Source: CABMGO01 sp964408125
Lineage (GTDB): Archaea; Nanobdellota; Nanobdellia; Pacearchaeales; GW2011-AR1
Assembly (NCBI GenBank): GCA_964408125.1
Contig: CAYOYC010000002.1
Coordinates: 1 to 47,975, forward strand
DNA: 47,975 nt
Reading direction: 5' to 3'
In this document: piece after piece, positions 1 to 7,924 of the stretch
Numbering within the stretch: position 1 is the first letter of the stretch
Layout: every line of letters starts with the position of its first letter
The notes under the pieces: generated by a model
Databases searched by the model: none
Told to the model about the DNA's origin: nothing
The model's input: only the letters and a program-made list of their open reading frames with translations
Made by a program: the position numbers and the translations under genes

Positions 1-52
1 GCACTGGGTCAATCATTAGCACGCCCCGGGCTTTAGCCCGCGGGTAGTTGAC
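1..52 (+). mobile_element. Right end of an IS200/IS605-type (TnpB) element, partial
   Basis: The first 52 bases are GC-rich, unlike the AT-rich surroundings. They hold a stem of CCCCGGGCT (24-32) with AGCCCG (35-40) and GGG (42-44), one bulged C, then GTAGTTGAC. A GC stem with a CTTTAG apex followed by a short tail ending in TTGAC resembles the right ends of archaeal IS200/IS605-family elements, where the same sequence forms the 3' end of the TnpB omega-RNA. The downstream reading frame becomes recognisable protein right after this block, which fits an insertion boundary near base 52. The transposase/TnpB genes would lie to the left, outside the window. Moderately confident: the ends vary and no second end can be seen. 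Confidence 0.55.
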
Positions 53-334
53 ATTGAGCAATTGTTTAGATTTTTTGAGAAACTTGGGAGTACAAATCTA
101 TTAATTACAGAAACAAAGCAAATTCCAGAAATATTTTCGCAGACAGGAGTTGAAGAATTCTTGGCAGATGGTGTAATTGTATTTTATAATTTCAAAAGAG
201 GAGATGTTAGAGAGAAAGGAATTGAGGTTTTGAAGATGAGGGGAGAGAATCATCAGAAGAAAATTGTTGCTTGTATTATTTCCGATGGCGGTATTACGGT
301 TTATCCCAATCAAGAAGTTTTTAGTGAGATGTAA
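53..334 (+). pseudogene. C-terminal part of KaiC/RAD55-like RecA-superfamily ATPase, 5' interrupted
   Basis: About 93 residues are readable up to the TAA. The segment containing FLADGVIVFYNF, then a conserved basic stretch ending in LKMRG, then a final strand with GGITVYPNQEVF, is the typical C-terminal end of archaeal KaiC-like/RAD55 ATPases. Walker A and B are missing because the N-terminal two thirds are absent. The frame continues upstream into the GC-rich IS-like block and meets a stop at 17-19, so this copy is cut off by the element rather than only by the window edge. TTG at 62 is not a credible native start. It ends one base before the convergent DHH gene. Confidence 0.7.
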
Positions 335-1663
335 TTAAAATTTTGTTAAATTAATTTCTAAATTTCTTTTTAATTCATTAATGAATCTTTGTTCATCTTC
401 TTTTTTGATTAAGCATCCAGCTGCTTTTTGGTGGCCACCGACTTCGGCATCTAAATTAATTAAGGTGATTGTTTTTTCTAGCATTTCTTTAAGGTTTTTA
501 CCTTTTCTTCCGGCCATTCTAGCTGAAACCTTTATTTTATCTTGGTTGTAGGCCATTCCGATCAAAACGGTGCCTTCTTGGTAATCTAGTGAGGATGACA
601 TAATGGAAGTTATTGTTCCAATTATTGTATCTTTTATAGAGTCTTTCGCATTTAAAATCATAAAGCCATTGCCATTTATTCTTTCTATTTTATTTGCATT
701 TTTTAGTGCGTCAATTAGTTCTTGTTTGTATTGGAGATATATCTCTTGAGCTTGTTCTTTTGCTTTTTCTAGTTGCAAACAAAAAGAGAGCGCAATGTCT
801 GAGTTACCGAGTCTTGAACAAGCGTTAACCAAAACAGAAAGTTCTCTAACGTCTTCCTTTCTATTAAAAAATTTCATAAGGTAAATATTTCCTATTATCT
901 CAGTTTTGTCTCCCTTTGAGGCCATTTTTACCGAGATGGAGGTAACTAATTTTGAGATTTCTTCTTCTGTCAACTCGTATAGCGTCTTTTCTCCTGAAAT
1001 TTGATTCTCTCTTAATAGTTCTTGAACCCCAGCGGATGAGCCAGTTACTCCCGGGATAAAAAAGTTTGTGGAATATTCTAAGGACTTTCTTAATGGGCGG
1101 GTGGCGGAGAATATCAATAAAGATTTTTTAATTTCTAATCCTTCGGAATCTGTGAGTATTTGTTGATATGTTTTTGTGATGTGTGTTTCATGCCGATCTC
1201 CTATCATTCCCATTATTGCCAGGTGTGCTAAATCTTTATTTTTATCAGATAGTGCTTTAGAAAAAAGATAGCATAATCCTGCGCCGCATATTTCTTCCTC
1301 ATCTGCAAATAGGTGGGGATTTATTATCTTTATTTTGTCGTTGAGTTTAGATTTGTCTAATTCGTGATGGTCCAGGATAAATATCGGATTTTCTAAATTT
1401 TGAAATGAATCTAGACTATTTGATGCTAGGTCTACAAAAAATAGGGTCTCGTTTTTATTTCTTTTTAACTCTTCTTTTAATATTTGTTTGTCAATTCCTT
1501 TTATTATTCTTAGGCTAAATTGTTTTTGTATTCTTTGAAAGGTTTTTATCATTATTGCGGCAGATGTTATACCGTCTGTATCATGATGTGAAATTAATCT
1601 TATTGGTTTTTTATCTGTTATTTCTAAGAATTCTTTTGTCAGGTTAGATATTGCATTAATCAT
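335..1663 (-). CDS. RecJ-like DHH-family phosphoesterase/exonuclease
   Basis: A 442-aa protein of the archaeal RecJ/GAN (Cdc45-related) type. DHH-family motifs are present: HHDTDG near residues 26-31, LDHH with DHH at 98-100, GMIGDRHE near 150-157, and the C-terminal DHHA1 motif GGHQKAAG from about 409. Archaeal members are ssDNA/RNA 5' exonucleases or structural Cdc45 counterparts that bind GINS; a GINS subunit is encoded at 11.5 kb. The gene lies downstream of uS15 on the same strand, a pairing seen in many archaea. Family assignment is firm. Whether it is a nuclease or a replisome scaffold cannot be told from sequence alone, though the metal-binding Asp/His residues look intact. Confidence 0.88.
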   Translation of the reverse strand: MINAISNLTKEFLEITDKKPIRLISHHDTDGITSAAIMIKTFQRIQKQFSLRIIKGIDKQILKEELKRNKNETLFFVDLASNSLDSFQNLENPIFILDHHELDKSKLNDKIKIINPHLFADEEEICGAGLCYLFSKALSDKNKDLAHLAIMGMIGDRHETHITKTYQQILTDSEGLEIKKSLLIFSATRPLRKSLEYSTNFFIPGVTGSSAGVQELLRENQISGEKTLYELTEEEISKLVTSISVKMASKGDKTEIIGNIYLMKFFNRKEDVRELSVLVNACSRLGNSDIALSFCLQLEKAKEQAQEIYLQYKQELIDALKNANKIERINGNGFMILNAKDSIKDTIIGTITSIMSSSLDYQEGTVLIGMAYNQDKIKVSARMAGRKGKNLKEMLEKTITLINLDAEVGGHQKAAGCLIKKEDEQRFINELKRNLEINLTKF

Positions 1664-1743
1664 ATTATCACTCTTTTTTATTTGAACTATAAAAAATAAA
1701 TTAAAGTGCTTTTTAAGGTTTGTTGTGCTAATTGAGAGTTAAA

Positions 1744-2109
1744 TTAGTTTTTCTTTCGTTTTGAGAAATATTTTCGTAAAGCATTAAGTTTTGAGTTTGC
1801 TTTTTGAAATTTATGTTTTGCTTTCTTGTCTGTTACGTTGTTTTTTATATGTTCCTTTAACTTTTCTACTTTTACCTCAATGTTTTGAACTTCGAAGAAT
1901 TCGTTTTTGTTTATTTCTTTCAAGTAAGCGGAGATTTTCTTGCCATATACCTTTGTTGTTGGCACCCCATATTGGTCTCTAAGTATCAATCCGATTTGAG
2001 CTGCTTGGTATTTTTCTGCAAGCGTAGCTATGATTTTTTTCAATTCTTCTTCGGATAATTTAAGCCAAACCGGTTTTGGATGTTTTTGGTCCAATGATTT
2101 TTTTGCCAT
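1744..2109 (-). CDS. rps15: 30S ribosomal protein S15 (uS15)
   Basis: A 121-aa protein with the archaeal uS15 signatures: HPKPVWLKLSEEEL near the N-terminus and QIGLILRDQYGVPTTK in the first third, followed by the basic helical core and a Lys/Arg-rich C-terminus. It is shorter than the usual archaeal protein of about 150 aa, fitting a reduced genome. A TATA-like CTTTAAAAAG lies about 27 nt before the ATG, so the transcript is probably leaderless. The DHH phosphoesterase gene follows on the same strand. Confidence 0.95.
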   Translation of the reverse strand: MAKKSLDQKHPKPVWLKLSEEELKKIIATLAEKYQAAQIGLILRDQYGVPTTKVYGKKISAYLKEINKNEFFEVQNIEVKVEKLKEHIKNNVTDKKAKHKFQKANSKLNALRKYFSKRKKN

Positions 2110-2212
2110 AGCTGGAGGTGTTTTTCTTGCTTTTTAAAGGTTTTTATTAGGGATTTTGAAATATACAGTCGTTTACATATATGCTTAAATATGCCCAATT
2201 CTACTATTTTTT

Positions 2213-2359
2213 ATGTCAAATTTAAATTGCCCCAAGTGCCATGGAACTGGTTACGTGAAAGAGAAGAATGGAACGGTACATACTTGCTTTGATTGTTTGA
2301 CTTGTGGGGATATGGATCAGCACGATAAGAACGTTAGGGATTCGGGTATAAAGCTATAA
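2213..2359 (+). CDS. Small Cys-rich zinc-finger-like protein (48 aa)
   Basis: A 48-codon ORF begins MSNLNCPKCHGTGYV and has cysteines at 6, 9, 25, 28 and 31. The CPKCHGTGYV start resembles a DnaJ-type CxxCxGxG half-finger, and the second cluster CFDCLTC could complete a zinc site. AT-rich sequence with a TATA-like TTAAAT (about 2185) precedes the ATG by roughly 25-28 nt, as for other genes here. It stands alone between uS15 (divergent) and the tRNA-Gln locus. Zinc binding is inferred from the Cys pattern only; the partner or substrate is unknown. Confidence 0.7.
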   Translation: MSNLNCPKCHGTGYVKEKNGTVHTCFDCLTCGDMDQHDKNVRDSGIKL

Positions 2360-2411
2360 ATTTCTTGATAAACACAATCCTTAAAAATGACCAAATTTTG
2401 AGAATATTAAC

Positions 2412-2451
2412 GGTTTAGTCTAGGGACTGGACCATGGAAACTTCGGTTTCC
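2412..2451 (+). ncRNA. Two-hairpin structured leader upstream of tRNA-Gln
   Basis: Two consecutive tight hairpins sit in the 45 bases before tRNA-Gln. The first pairs GGTTTAGTC (2412-2420) with GACTGGACC (2425-2433) over nine bp, two of them G-U, around a TAGG loop. The second is GGAAAC-TTCG-GTTTCC (2436-2451), a perfect 6-bp stem with a UUCG-type tetraloop. A TATA-like CTTAAAAATG (about 2388) is placed to start transcription just before the first hairpin, so a leader-tRNA precursor is likely. It could be a small RNA processed from the tRNA transcript or a processing signal. The function is unknown. Confidence 0.5.
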
Positions 2452-2455
2452 TAAA

Positions 2456-2528
2456 AGCCCTATAGTCTAGTGGTCAAGGATACAGGCCTTTGACGCCTGT
2501 GACCCCGGTTCGAATCCGGGTGGGGCTA
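2456..2528 (+). tRNA. tRNA-Gln (UUG)
   Basis: A cloverleaf can be drawn. Acceptor AGCCCTA pairs with TGGGGCT (one G-U). The anticodon stem CAGGC/GCCTG carries a CTTTGAC loop with anticodon TTG. The T arm is CCCGG TTCGAAT CCGGG. The discriminator is A and CCA is not encoded. No intron is visible. It is preceded by the two-hairpin leader. Confidence 0.95.
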
Positions 2529-2559
2529 TATTTAAAAAGTTCTTTTTGTTAATTAATTT

Positions 2560-2775
2560 ATGGACAATAGAGATGTGGCGGCAATAATAGCGGGGATTGT
2601 TTTTATTATAGGCGGTTTAACATTAGCTGTAGCATCTTTTTTTGTATGGCCTATTATTTTTTATGCAGTAATTTGTTTGGGTATTGGCGTTGCAATATTA
2701 TTTCATTCTAGAAAAGCAGAGCAGATTGAACAGATACGATGGAAAGATATAAAAAGTAAGAAGGGTAAAAAATAA
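2560..2775 (+). CDS. Small two-helix membrane protein
   Basis: A 71-aa protein with two hydrophobic segments (about residues 7-28 and 31-48) and a strongly basic cytoplasmic C-terminal tail ending KSKKGKK. It is separated by one base from the downstream YbjQ-family gene, so the two are probably cotranscribed and translationally linked. No known family is recognised with confidence. It could anchor its neighbour to the membrane, but that is inference. Confidence 0.75.
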   Translation: MDNRDVAAIIAGIVFIIGGLTLAVASFFVWPIIFYAVICLGIGVAILFHSRKAEQIEQIRWKDIKSKKGKK

Positions 2776-2776
2776 T

Positions 2777-3097
2777 ATGAAGAAAATAATTTCTACAACT
2801 ACGGAAGAGGTTCCTGGGAAAAAAATTAAGGAGATATTGGGTATAGTTAGAGGGAATACAGTGAGGGCTAAAAATATTGGCAGAGATATTATGGCTAGTT
2901 TCAAAAATATTGTTGGTGGAGAAATAAAAAGTTATTCTGATTTGCTTGCTCAATCAAGAGATGAGGCATATAATAGAATGATGAATGAGGCGATTTCTAT
3001 GAACGCAGATGCGGTTGTTGGAGTTAGATTTGTTACTTCAATGATTATGCAAGGAGCTTCTGAGATTTCTTGTTTCGGAACGGCTGTTAAGTTTTAA
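2777..3097 (+). CDS. YbjQ/UPF0145 family protein
   Basis: A 106-aa protein with the YbjQ (UPF0145, putative heavy-metal-binding) pattern: an N-terminal strand followed by G(I/V)VRGNTVRAKNIGRDI, a helix with AYNRMMNEAISMNADAVVG, and a final strand with SEISCFGTAVKF. Length matches the family (about 100-110 aa). Members form symmetric pentamers and their molecular role is poorly defined. It follows a small membrane protein one base upstream. Confidence 0.88.
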   Translation: MKKIISTTTEEVPGKKIKEILGIVRGNTVRAKNIGRDIMASFKNIVGGEIKSYSDLLAQSRDEAYNRMMNEAISMNADAVVGVRFVTSMIMQGASEISCFGTAVKF

Positions 3098-3131
3098 TTA
3101 AATTTATAAAACTAGAGTATTTTTGTTATTT

Positions 3132-3776
3132 ATGAAGTTTTTATTGACGTCTGCGGGGTTTACCAATAAGTCCATAGCTGATGCTTTGAAAAAGTTGGCT
3201 GGTGGGGAAATCAAAATAGCCTTTATCCCTACTGCTGCAAATGAAGAAGAAGATAAATCTTGGTTGCAGAAAGATTTGGACAATTGTAGAAAATTAGGTG
3301 AAGTGGATGTGGTGGATATTTCTGTATTGGAGAAAAGTATTTGGCTTGAGAAATTAAAGTGGGCGAGCGTGATTTTAGTAGGTGGCGGGGATACAACTTA
3401 CCTAATGAAATGGGTTATTAAGTCCGGGCTTACGGAAGAGCTGCCTAAATTATTAAAAAAAAGAGTGTATGTGGGTATTAGCGCTGGGAGTATAATTCTT
3501 AGTAAGTCAATTCAAGCATCTTCTGAATATTTGTTTAGTTTATATGGTGATGAAGTGAAAAACCCTCCGAGCGGTTTAGGTTTAATTAATTTTGATATTA
3601 GACCACATCTTAATTCTTCGTGTTTTCCAAAGGTAAACGAAAAGTATTTGACGAAAGTTTTTAAAAATATAGATGAGGATTTGTATGCTATTGATGACAA
3701 TTCTGCTGTTGTTTTTGACGATGGTAAAATAGAAGTTGTTTCCGAGGGAAAGTGGATTAAATACACAAAGGATTAA
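3132..3776 (+). CDS. Peptidase S51 (dipeptidase E-like) family protein
   Basis: A 214-aa protein from ATG 3132; an upstream in-frame TTG at 3123 is unlikely because a TATA-like TTTATAAA (about 3106) sits the usual distance from 3132. The class I glutamine-amidotransferase-like fold of family S51 is indicated by VGGGDTTYLMK (about 83-93) and the nucleophile elbow GISAGS (115-120, Ser117). A DNSAVVFDDGK stretch near the C-terminus fits the family. Likely a cytoplasmic alpha-aspartyl dipeptidase or relative; the exact substrate is unknown. Its stop overlaps the convergent Bud32 gene by 4 nt. Confidence 0.85.
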   Translation: MKFLLTSAGFTNKSIADALKKLAGGEIKIAFIPTAANEEEDKSWLQKDLDNCRKLGEVDVVDISVLEKSIWLEKLKWASVILVGGGDTTYLMKWVIKSGLTEELPKLLKKRVYVGISAGSIILSKSIQASSEYLFSLYGDEVKNPPSGLGLINFDIRPHLNSSCFPKVNEKYLTKVFKNIDEDLYAIDDNSAVVFDDGKIEVVSEGKWIKYTKD

Positions 3777-4375
3777 TGCTTGTAACGACCTCTTCCTTCA
3801 ACCTTTTTGAGTTGCTCTAGGACCCGAGGGGCTTCTTTGTAATTCTCTGAATATCCTTCTAAAAATTTTTCAAATAATTTTTCGTAGTTTTGAAAATGTT
3901 TAGCTTCTAGAGCTTGTTTGATTAAATGCAAGTCTACTGCTTTGTCTTCTATTCTTTTTGAGATAAACCCTAATCCAAAATCTATTATATAAACATCTTT
4001 GTCTTTTAAGATCGTGTTAGATGTTGTTAAATCTCCGTGAATTATATCTGCTTGGTGGAGTTTTGCGACTTCTTTTCCGAGTGTTTTTAGAACAATAAAT
4101 TGCTTTTTCTCTTCGTAGGAGTTAAGTTTGTCAGATAGCTTATCTCCGTTAATATATTCTAGTTCTAATTCGAATTTCGTTTGATTGATAACTTTTGGAA
4201 CGTTTATTATTTTTGATGCTTTTTCTAATATTTTTGCTTCTTTTTCCGTTCTTCTTTTTCTTATTCTTTCGTCTAGTTCTTTTAGACGGTAGCCCTTAGG
4301 AATACGATTTTTAGTTACAATATCTTTGTCTAGGGTTATTATTGCTTCTGCACCCCGTGCTAGTGTTTTTGTCAT
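3773..4375 (-). CDS. bud32: KEOPS complex kinase/ATPase Bud32
   Basis: A 200-aa small atypical kinase. Visible motifs are GAEAII (8-13), the catalytic-lysine region TKNRIPKGYR (Lys22), HGDLTTSN (113-120), IIDFGLG (130-136) and the Bud32-type basic end RGRYKH. Bud32 works with Kae1, Cgi121 and Pcc1 in threonylcarbamoylation of A37 in ANN-decoding tRNAs. Kae1 is often fused or adjacent in archaea but is not seen in this window. Length matches free-standing Bud32 (about 200-220 aa). Confidence 0.93.
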   Translation of the reverse strand: MTKTLARGAEAIITLDKDIVTKNRIPKGYRLKELDERIRKRRTEKEAKILEKASKIINVPKVINQTKFELELEYINGDKLSDKLNSYEEKKQFIVLKTLGKEVAKLHQADIIHGDLTTSNTILKDKDVYIIDFGLGFISKRIEDKAVDLHLIKQALEAKHFQNYEKLFEKFLEGYSENYKEAPRVLEQLKKVEGRGRYKH

Positions 4376-4426
4376 ATAAATTTATTCTTTCATTAGTTTT
4401 AAATATTCTCTTTTATTTGATTTATT

Positions 4427-5197
4427 ATGAAATTGAGGAATTATTTGGTATTTTTTATTTTTATATTTAGCATTAGTCTTGTTTTTGCGGCTGTTCCAAG
4501 TTATCAGGATAAGTATGTAAATGATTTTGCGGGAGTTTTTAGTAGCTTACAAGTTGGAGAGTTAAGGGGGTTGTTGTCTAGTGTTGATGCAGATACAACT
4601 GCAGAGTTTGTAGTGGTTACAGATAATGAATGCACTTCAAAAGGTGGGCCAAGCCAGTATGCAATAGATATTTTGAATACGTGGAAGGTTGGTAAGGCAG
4701 ATAAGAATAATGGATTGGTTGCGTTGTATTGTAAGGCAGAAAATAAAATTTGGGTTAGTGTCGGATACGGGCTAGAGGGGATTTTACCAGATTCTAAAAT
4801 TGGAAGAATGCTAGACGAGAGTTATATTCCATTAAGAGATTCTGGAAACGTTAGTGAGGGGATTATTTCTTTTATAAGAAGCGTTTCGGACGTCGCTGAG
4901 CAAAATAAGGAGGAAATTTTATCTGGGCAAGCGGGTGGGTCTAGTTCGAGTGGAAGTTTTGGAGGGGCGATATTTGTAATTGCTTTATTTATTTTATTTG
5001 CATTTTTCTTATATTCTGTTTCTAAAAGAAAGGGTAAAAAAGGTTTTGGAGATTTCTTGGCTTTCTTTTTTATTGATTTTGTCGTGAGGATGATATTATA
5101 TTCTATACTTTTCGGTGGTAGAAATAGAAGTTCTGGTGGCGGATTCGGAGGAGGATTTGGTGGGGGAATGGGCGGCGGCGGAGGAGCTGGGCGTTAG
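4427..5197 (+). CDS. TPM-domain membrane protein (YgcG family)
   Basis: A 256-aa protein with an N-terminal signal peptide (1-21), a TPM domain (about 22-165) beginning VNDFAGVFSS and containing VSVGYGLEGILPDSKIG, one hydrophobic helix (about 177-196), a basic loop, a second hydrophobic stretch and a Gly-rich tail with GGGFGGGFGGG. This is the usual layout of the TPM/YgcG family, commonly linked to LemA as it is here (31 nt downstream). The TPM domain probably faces outside. The family has been linked to phosphatase-like or photosystem repair activities; the role in archaea is unclear. Confidence 0.9.
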   Translation: MKLRNYLVFFIFIFSISLVFAAVPSYQDKYVNDFAGVFSSLQVGELRGLLSSVDADTTAEFVVVTDNECTSKGGPSQYAIDILNTWKVGKADKNNGLVALYCKAENKIWVSVGYGLEGILPDSKIGRMLDESYIPLRDSGNVSEGIISFIRSVSDVAEQNKEEILSGQAGGSSSSGSFGGAIFVIALFILFAFFLYSVSKRKGKKGFGDFLAFFFIDFVVRMILYSILFGGRNRSSGGGFGGGFGGGMGGGGGAGR

Positions 5198-5228
5198 GTT
5201 TTTAAATGAGGATTAACTGGTATTAATT

Positions 5229-5831
5229 ATGGAAAAGAAAAAAGGGATGAAGACTTCAACTAAGGTGTGGATTGGCGTTGGTGTTGTAGTTTTACTTTTG
5301 GTTTTTTGGCTTGTGGGTTCTTATAATAATTTTATTTCTATGGATCAGAATATTAATGGTAAGTGGAGCGAGGTTGAAAATCAATATCAAAGACAGAACG
5401 ATGTAATTGGTAGAATGATTGACACTGTCTCAAGTCAGGTTGGAGTTGAAACTAAGTTTGTTAAGGACGTAATTGCTGCAAGGACTGCTTGGGCAAGTTC
5501 TGCAGGAGCAAATCAACTTGTAAAAGATACAGCGGGTCAACAATTGAATAGCGGAATAAATGCCTTTGTTAATGCTGTTGCTGAAAATTATCCAACTCTA
5601 CAGGCAAGTCAAGGCTATGCTGCCTTAAGAGATGAAATGGTTGGAACACAAAATAGAATTACTGTTGCTAGGGGAGAATATATTAAAGCTATACAATTAT
5701 TCAATACGGGTATTATGAGATTCCCTGGGAATGTAGTTGCGGGAATGTTTGGATTTAATGCTAAAGATTATTATAAAGCAGCTGAAGGAAGTTTGGATAC
5801 ACCAGCTCTTGGAAACGGAATTTTACCTTAA
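5229..5831 (+). CDS. lemA: LemA family protein
   Basis: A 200-aa protein with one N-terminal membrane helix (about 11-29) ending SYNNFISMDQNING, the canonical LemA start, followed by an all-helical coiled domain containing KWSEVENQYQRQNDVIGRMI and a C-terminal Phe/Pro segment. Length and layout match LemA. It forms an operon-like pair with the TPM protein upstream. The function is unsettled in all organisms; a role in envelope stress is suspected in bacteria. Confidence 0.93.
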   Translation: MEKKKGMKTSTKVWIGVGVVVLLLVFWLVGSYNNFISMDQNINGKWSEVENQYQRQNDVIGRMIDTVSSQVGVETKFVKDVIAARTAWASSAGANQLVKDTAGQQLNSGINAFVNAVAENYPTLQASQGYAALRDEMVGTQNRITVARGEYIKAIQLFNTGIMRFPGNVVAGMFGFNAKDYYKAAEGSLDTPALGNGILP

Positions 5832-5857
5832 AATAATAAAAGTTTTTATTTGATTCT

Positions 5858-7228
5858 CTACATCTTTATTTTGCCTTTAAATTGTTTGGCAAACTTAGCC
5901 ATCATCTTTTTATCGATTTTTCCTTCTTGGAGTCCGGTCATTGAAGATTGAGATTTCATTAGTTCGTTAATCATTTTATATTGTTTCAATAGTTCTCTGA
6001 TTTCGGATGTTGTTGTTCCGGATCCCCTTGAGACTCTTTGGATCCTAGTTGTTTGTTTGTCGAATAATTCGGGGTTTTCAACTTCCTCTTTTGTCATTGA
6101 TTGAATAGCATACTTCCAGTGTTTCATTTTTTCTTCTTGTTTTTGCATAACATCTTTTGGAACTTTTGCTGCAGCATTTCCAAATCCAGGAATCATGCTC
6201 ATTATTTTATCCATACTTCCCATTTGTCCCATTGATTCAAGTTGAGAATATAAATCGTGTAAATTGAATTTTCCTTCTTTTAATCTTGCTTCGATTTTTT
6301 CTTGCTGTTTATCATCCACCGCAGAACGAACTTTTTCTAATAATCCTTCTAGATCTCCCATTCCCAATAGTCTTGAGATGAAAGAAGTTGGATTAAATAT
6401 TTCAAATTCGTGGATTTTTTCTCCAGTACCAATAAAGAAGACCGGAGCGTTTGTTTCGGCGCAAGCGGTTAAAGCGCCACCCGCTTTAGCTGTACCGTCC
6501 ATTCTTGTTATAATTACTCCGTCTATAGAAAGTGCTTTTTGAAATTCTTGTGCTTGTGTTTTTGCAGTTTGTCCGATATCTGCAGGAAGAACTAAAATTC
6601 TGTGGGTTGGTTTTATTTTTTTCTCGATTGATTTTATTTCAGAAACTAAATCCTCGTTTAATCCATCTCTGCCTGCCGTATCTATTAGAACTAAATCATA
6701 GTCTTTTAAGTCTTCTTCATATTGTTTTATTATCTTTGCGGGATCTTTTTCTTTTTCATCTATGAAAGCTTTAACCTTTGCTTTTTCACACATGTCTTGT
6801 AATTGTTTCATAGCTGCAGGTCTTTGGGTGTCTAAACCTAAAGCGCAGACTTTTCTCCCTCGTTTAGCGTAATAGAATGCTAATTTGGCTATACTTGTGG
6901 TTTTTCCGGATCCGTAGAGACCAAGTAATAATATTTTTTCTTTTTTTTCTAATTTTAGCTCTTTTCCTTTGCCAATTAGAATTGCGATTTGGTCGTGAAT
7001 TAATTTTATTAGTTGTTCTTTTTTGTCAATTCCCTTGATGCTTTCATCAATTGCAATTTCTCTGATTTTTTGACTTAGTTTAAAGACGAGTTCTACATTA
7101 ACGTCTGCTTCGATAAGTGCCCTTTGCAAATCCTTTATGACTACGTCTATGAGTTTCTTGTCTACAAAAATGGCGTTCGTTATCTTTTTTATTCCGCCTG
7201 TGAGTGCTTCTGATACTTTTTCTAACAT
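5858..7228 (-). CDS. srp54: Signal recognition particle protein SRP54
   Basis: A 456-aa SRP GTPase. N-terminal four-helix domain (1-95), then the G domain with P-loop GLYGSGKTT (103-111), DTQRPAAMKQL, DTAGRD and TRMDGTAKAGG, then a methionine-rich M domain with MGSMDKIMSMIPGFG and the conserved SRGSGTT/SEIRELLKQY segment. It binds 7S RNA and signal sequences and docks on FtsY. Full length; no defect seen. The FtsY gene is two genes away on the same strand, with a transglutaminase-like gene in between on the other strand. Confidence 0.97.
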   Translation of the reverse strand: MLEKVSEALTGGIKKITNAIFVDKKLIDVVIKDLQRALIEADVNVELVFKLSQKIREIAIDESIKGIDKKEQLIKLIHDQIAILIGKGKELKLEKKEKILLLGLYGSGKTTSIAKLAFYYAKRGRKVCALGLDTQRPAAMKQLQDMCEKAKVKAFIDEKEKDPAKIIKQYEEDLKDYDLVLIDTAGRDGLNEDLVSEIKSIEKKIKPTHRILVLPADIGQTAKTQAQEFQKALSIDGVIITRMDGTAKAGGALTACAETNAPVFFIGTGEKIHEFEIFNPTSFISRLLGMGDLEGLLEKVRSAVDDKQQEKIEARLKEGKFNLHDLYSQLESMGQMGSMDKIMSMIPGFGNAAAKVPKDVMQKQEEKMKHWKYAIQSMTKEEVENPELFDKQTTRIQRVSRGSGTTTSEIRELLKQYKMINELMKSQSSMTGLQEGKIDKKMMAKFAKQFKGKIKM

Positions 7229-7342
7229 AGAATTAGCAGCAAAATGAGGATTAATAAGTTTTGGGTTTTCGGTTGTTCATTATGCTACTTATAAGTAGTC
7301 ACAAATAGAAAAGTTTAAATAGTTATATTGACCTTTTTGTGT

Positions 7343-7924
7343 ATGTCTAATAAAAAAGAAATTATTGAATATTTAGAGAATTTTTCTAGAGCTAAACCTA
7401 GTGCCGTTGTGAATCGGCTTTCTAGGGGTTCAAAATTAATGAAAGGTCTCAATCTTGGATATGAAATCGATAATATAAATGTGGATGAAAGATTGGGTGT
7501 TTTTCCCATAGGGGCTATCCCGTATAGAGTTATACATAATGCGTTGCGATCTAACAGTTTTGAAATAATGGCCCTTTTCAAGGGATCTGAATTTATTCCT
7601 TTTTCTAAAGTTATGAAGGCGGGAGTTGGTCAATGTTTTGAGAAATCCATTCTGGTGCAGTTGGCAGCACAGCGGGCGGAGAGTTCTTATTTAATTAGTG
7701 GCGCTCTTGAATTGGATAATGAGCGGGGCGCTGACTTTCATGCTTTTAATTTAGTTGTTCGTGGAGATGGGGTTTATTTAGTGGATGTTGAGAATCCAAT
7801 TAGTAAAGACAAGGAAGGGAATGTTTTGAGTCCATATGTCGTGCCCGTAAAAGAAATAACTGCAATAGGAAATATTTCTGTTCCAGAGGAATATCGTGCG
7901 GGAAGAACCTATTCGTTGGATTAA
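7343..7924 (+). CDS. Transglutaminase-like cysteine protein
   Basis: A 193-aa protein from ATG 7343; the earlier TTG at 7328 is discarded because TATA-like GTTTAAATAG (7314-7323) is placed for 7343. A Cys-His-Asp order typical of transglutaminase/papain-like folds is visible: GVGQCFEKS (Cys98, at a helix start), DFHAFNLV (His133) and YLVDVENP (Asp148), with helical spacing as in the family core. No signal peptide, so cytoplasmic. It could be a protease, transglutaminase or peptide N-glycanase-type hydrolase. It abuts the FtsY stop with no gap. Fold assignment is moderately confident; the substrate is unknown. Confidence 0.65.
   Translation: MSNKKEIIEYLENFSRAKPSAVVNRLSRGSKLMKGLNLGYEIDNINVDERLGVFPIGAIPYRVIHNALRSNSFEIMALFKGSEFIPFSKVMKAGVGQCFEKSILVQLAAQRAESSYLISGALELDNERGADFHAFNLVVRGDGVYLVDVENPISKDKEGNVLSPYVVPVKEITAIGNISVPEEYRAGRTYSLD

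Noticed and set aside
62..334. TTG at 62 as start of a complete 90-aa gene
   Set aside because: The protein lacks the ATP-binding half of its family and the frame runs on upstream into IS-like sequence, so this is a truncated gene.
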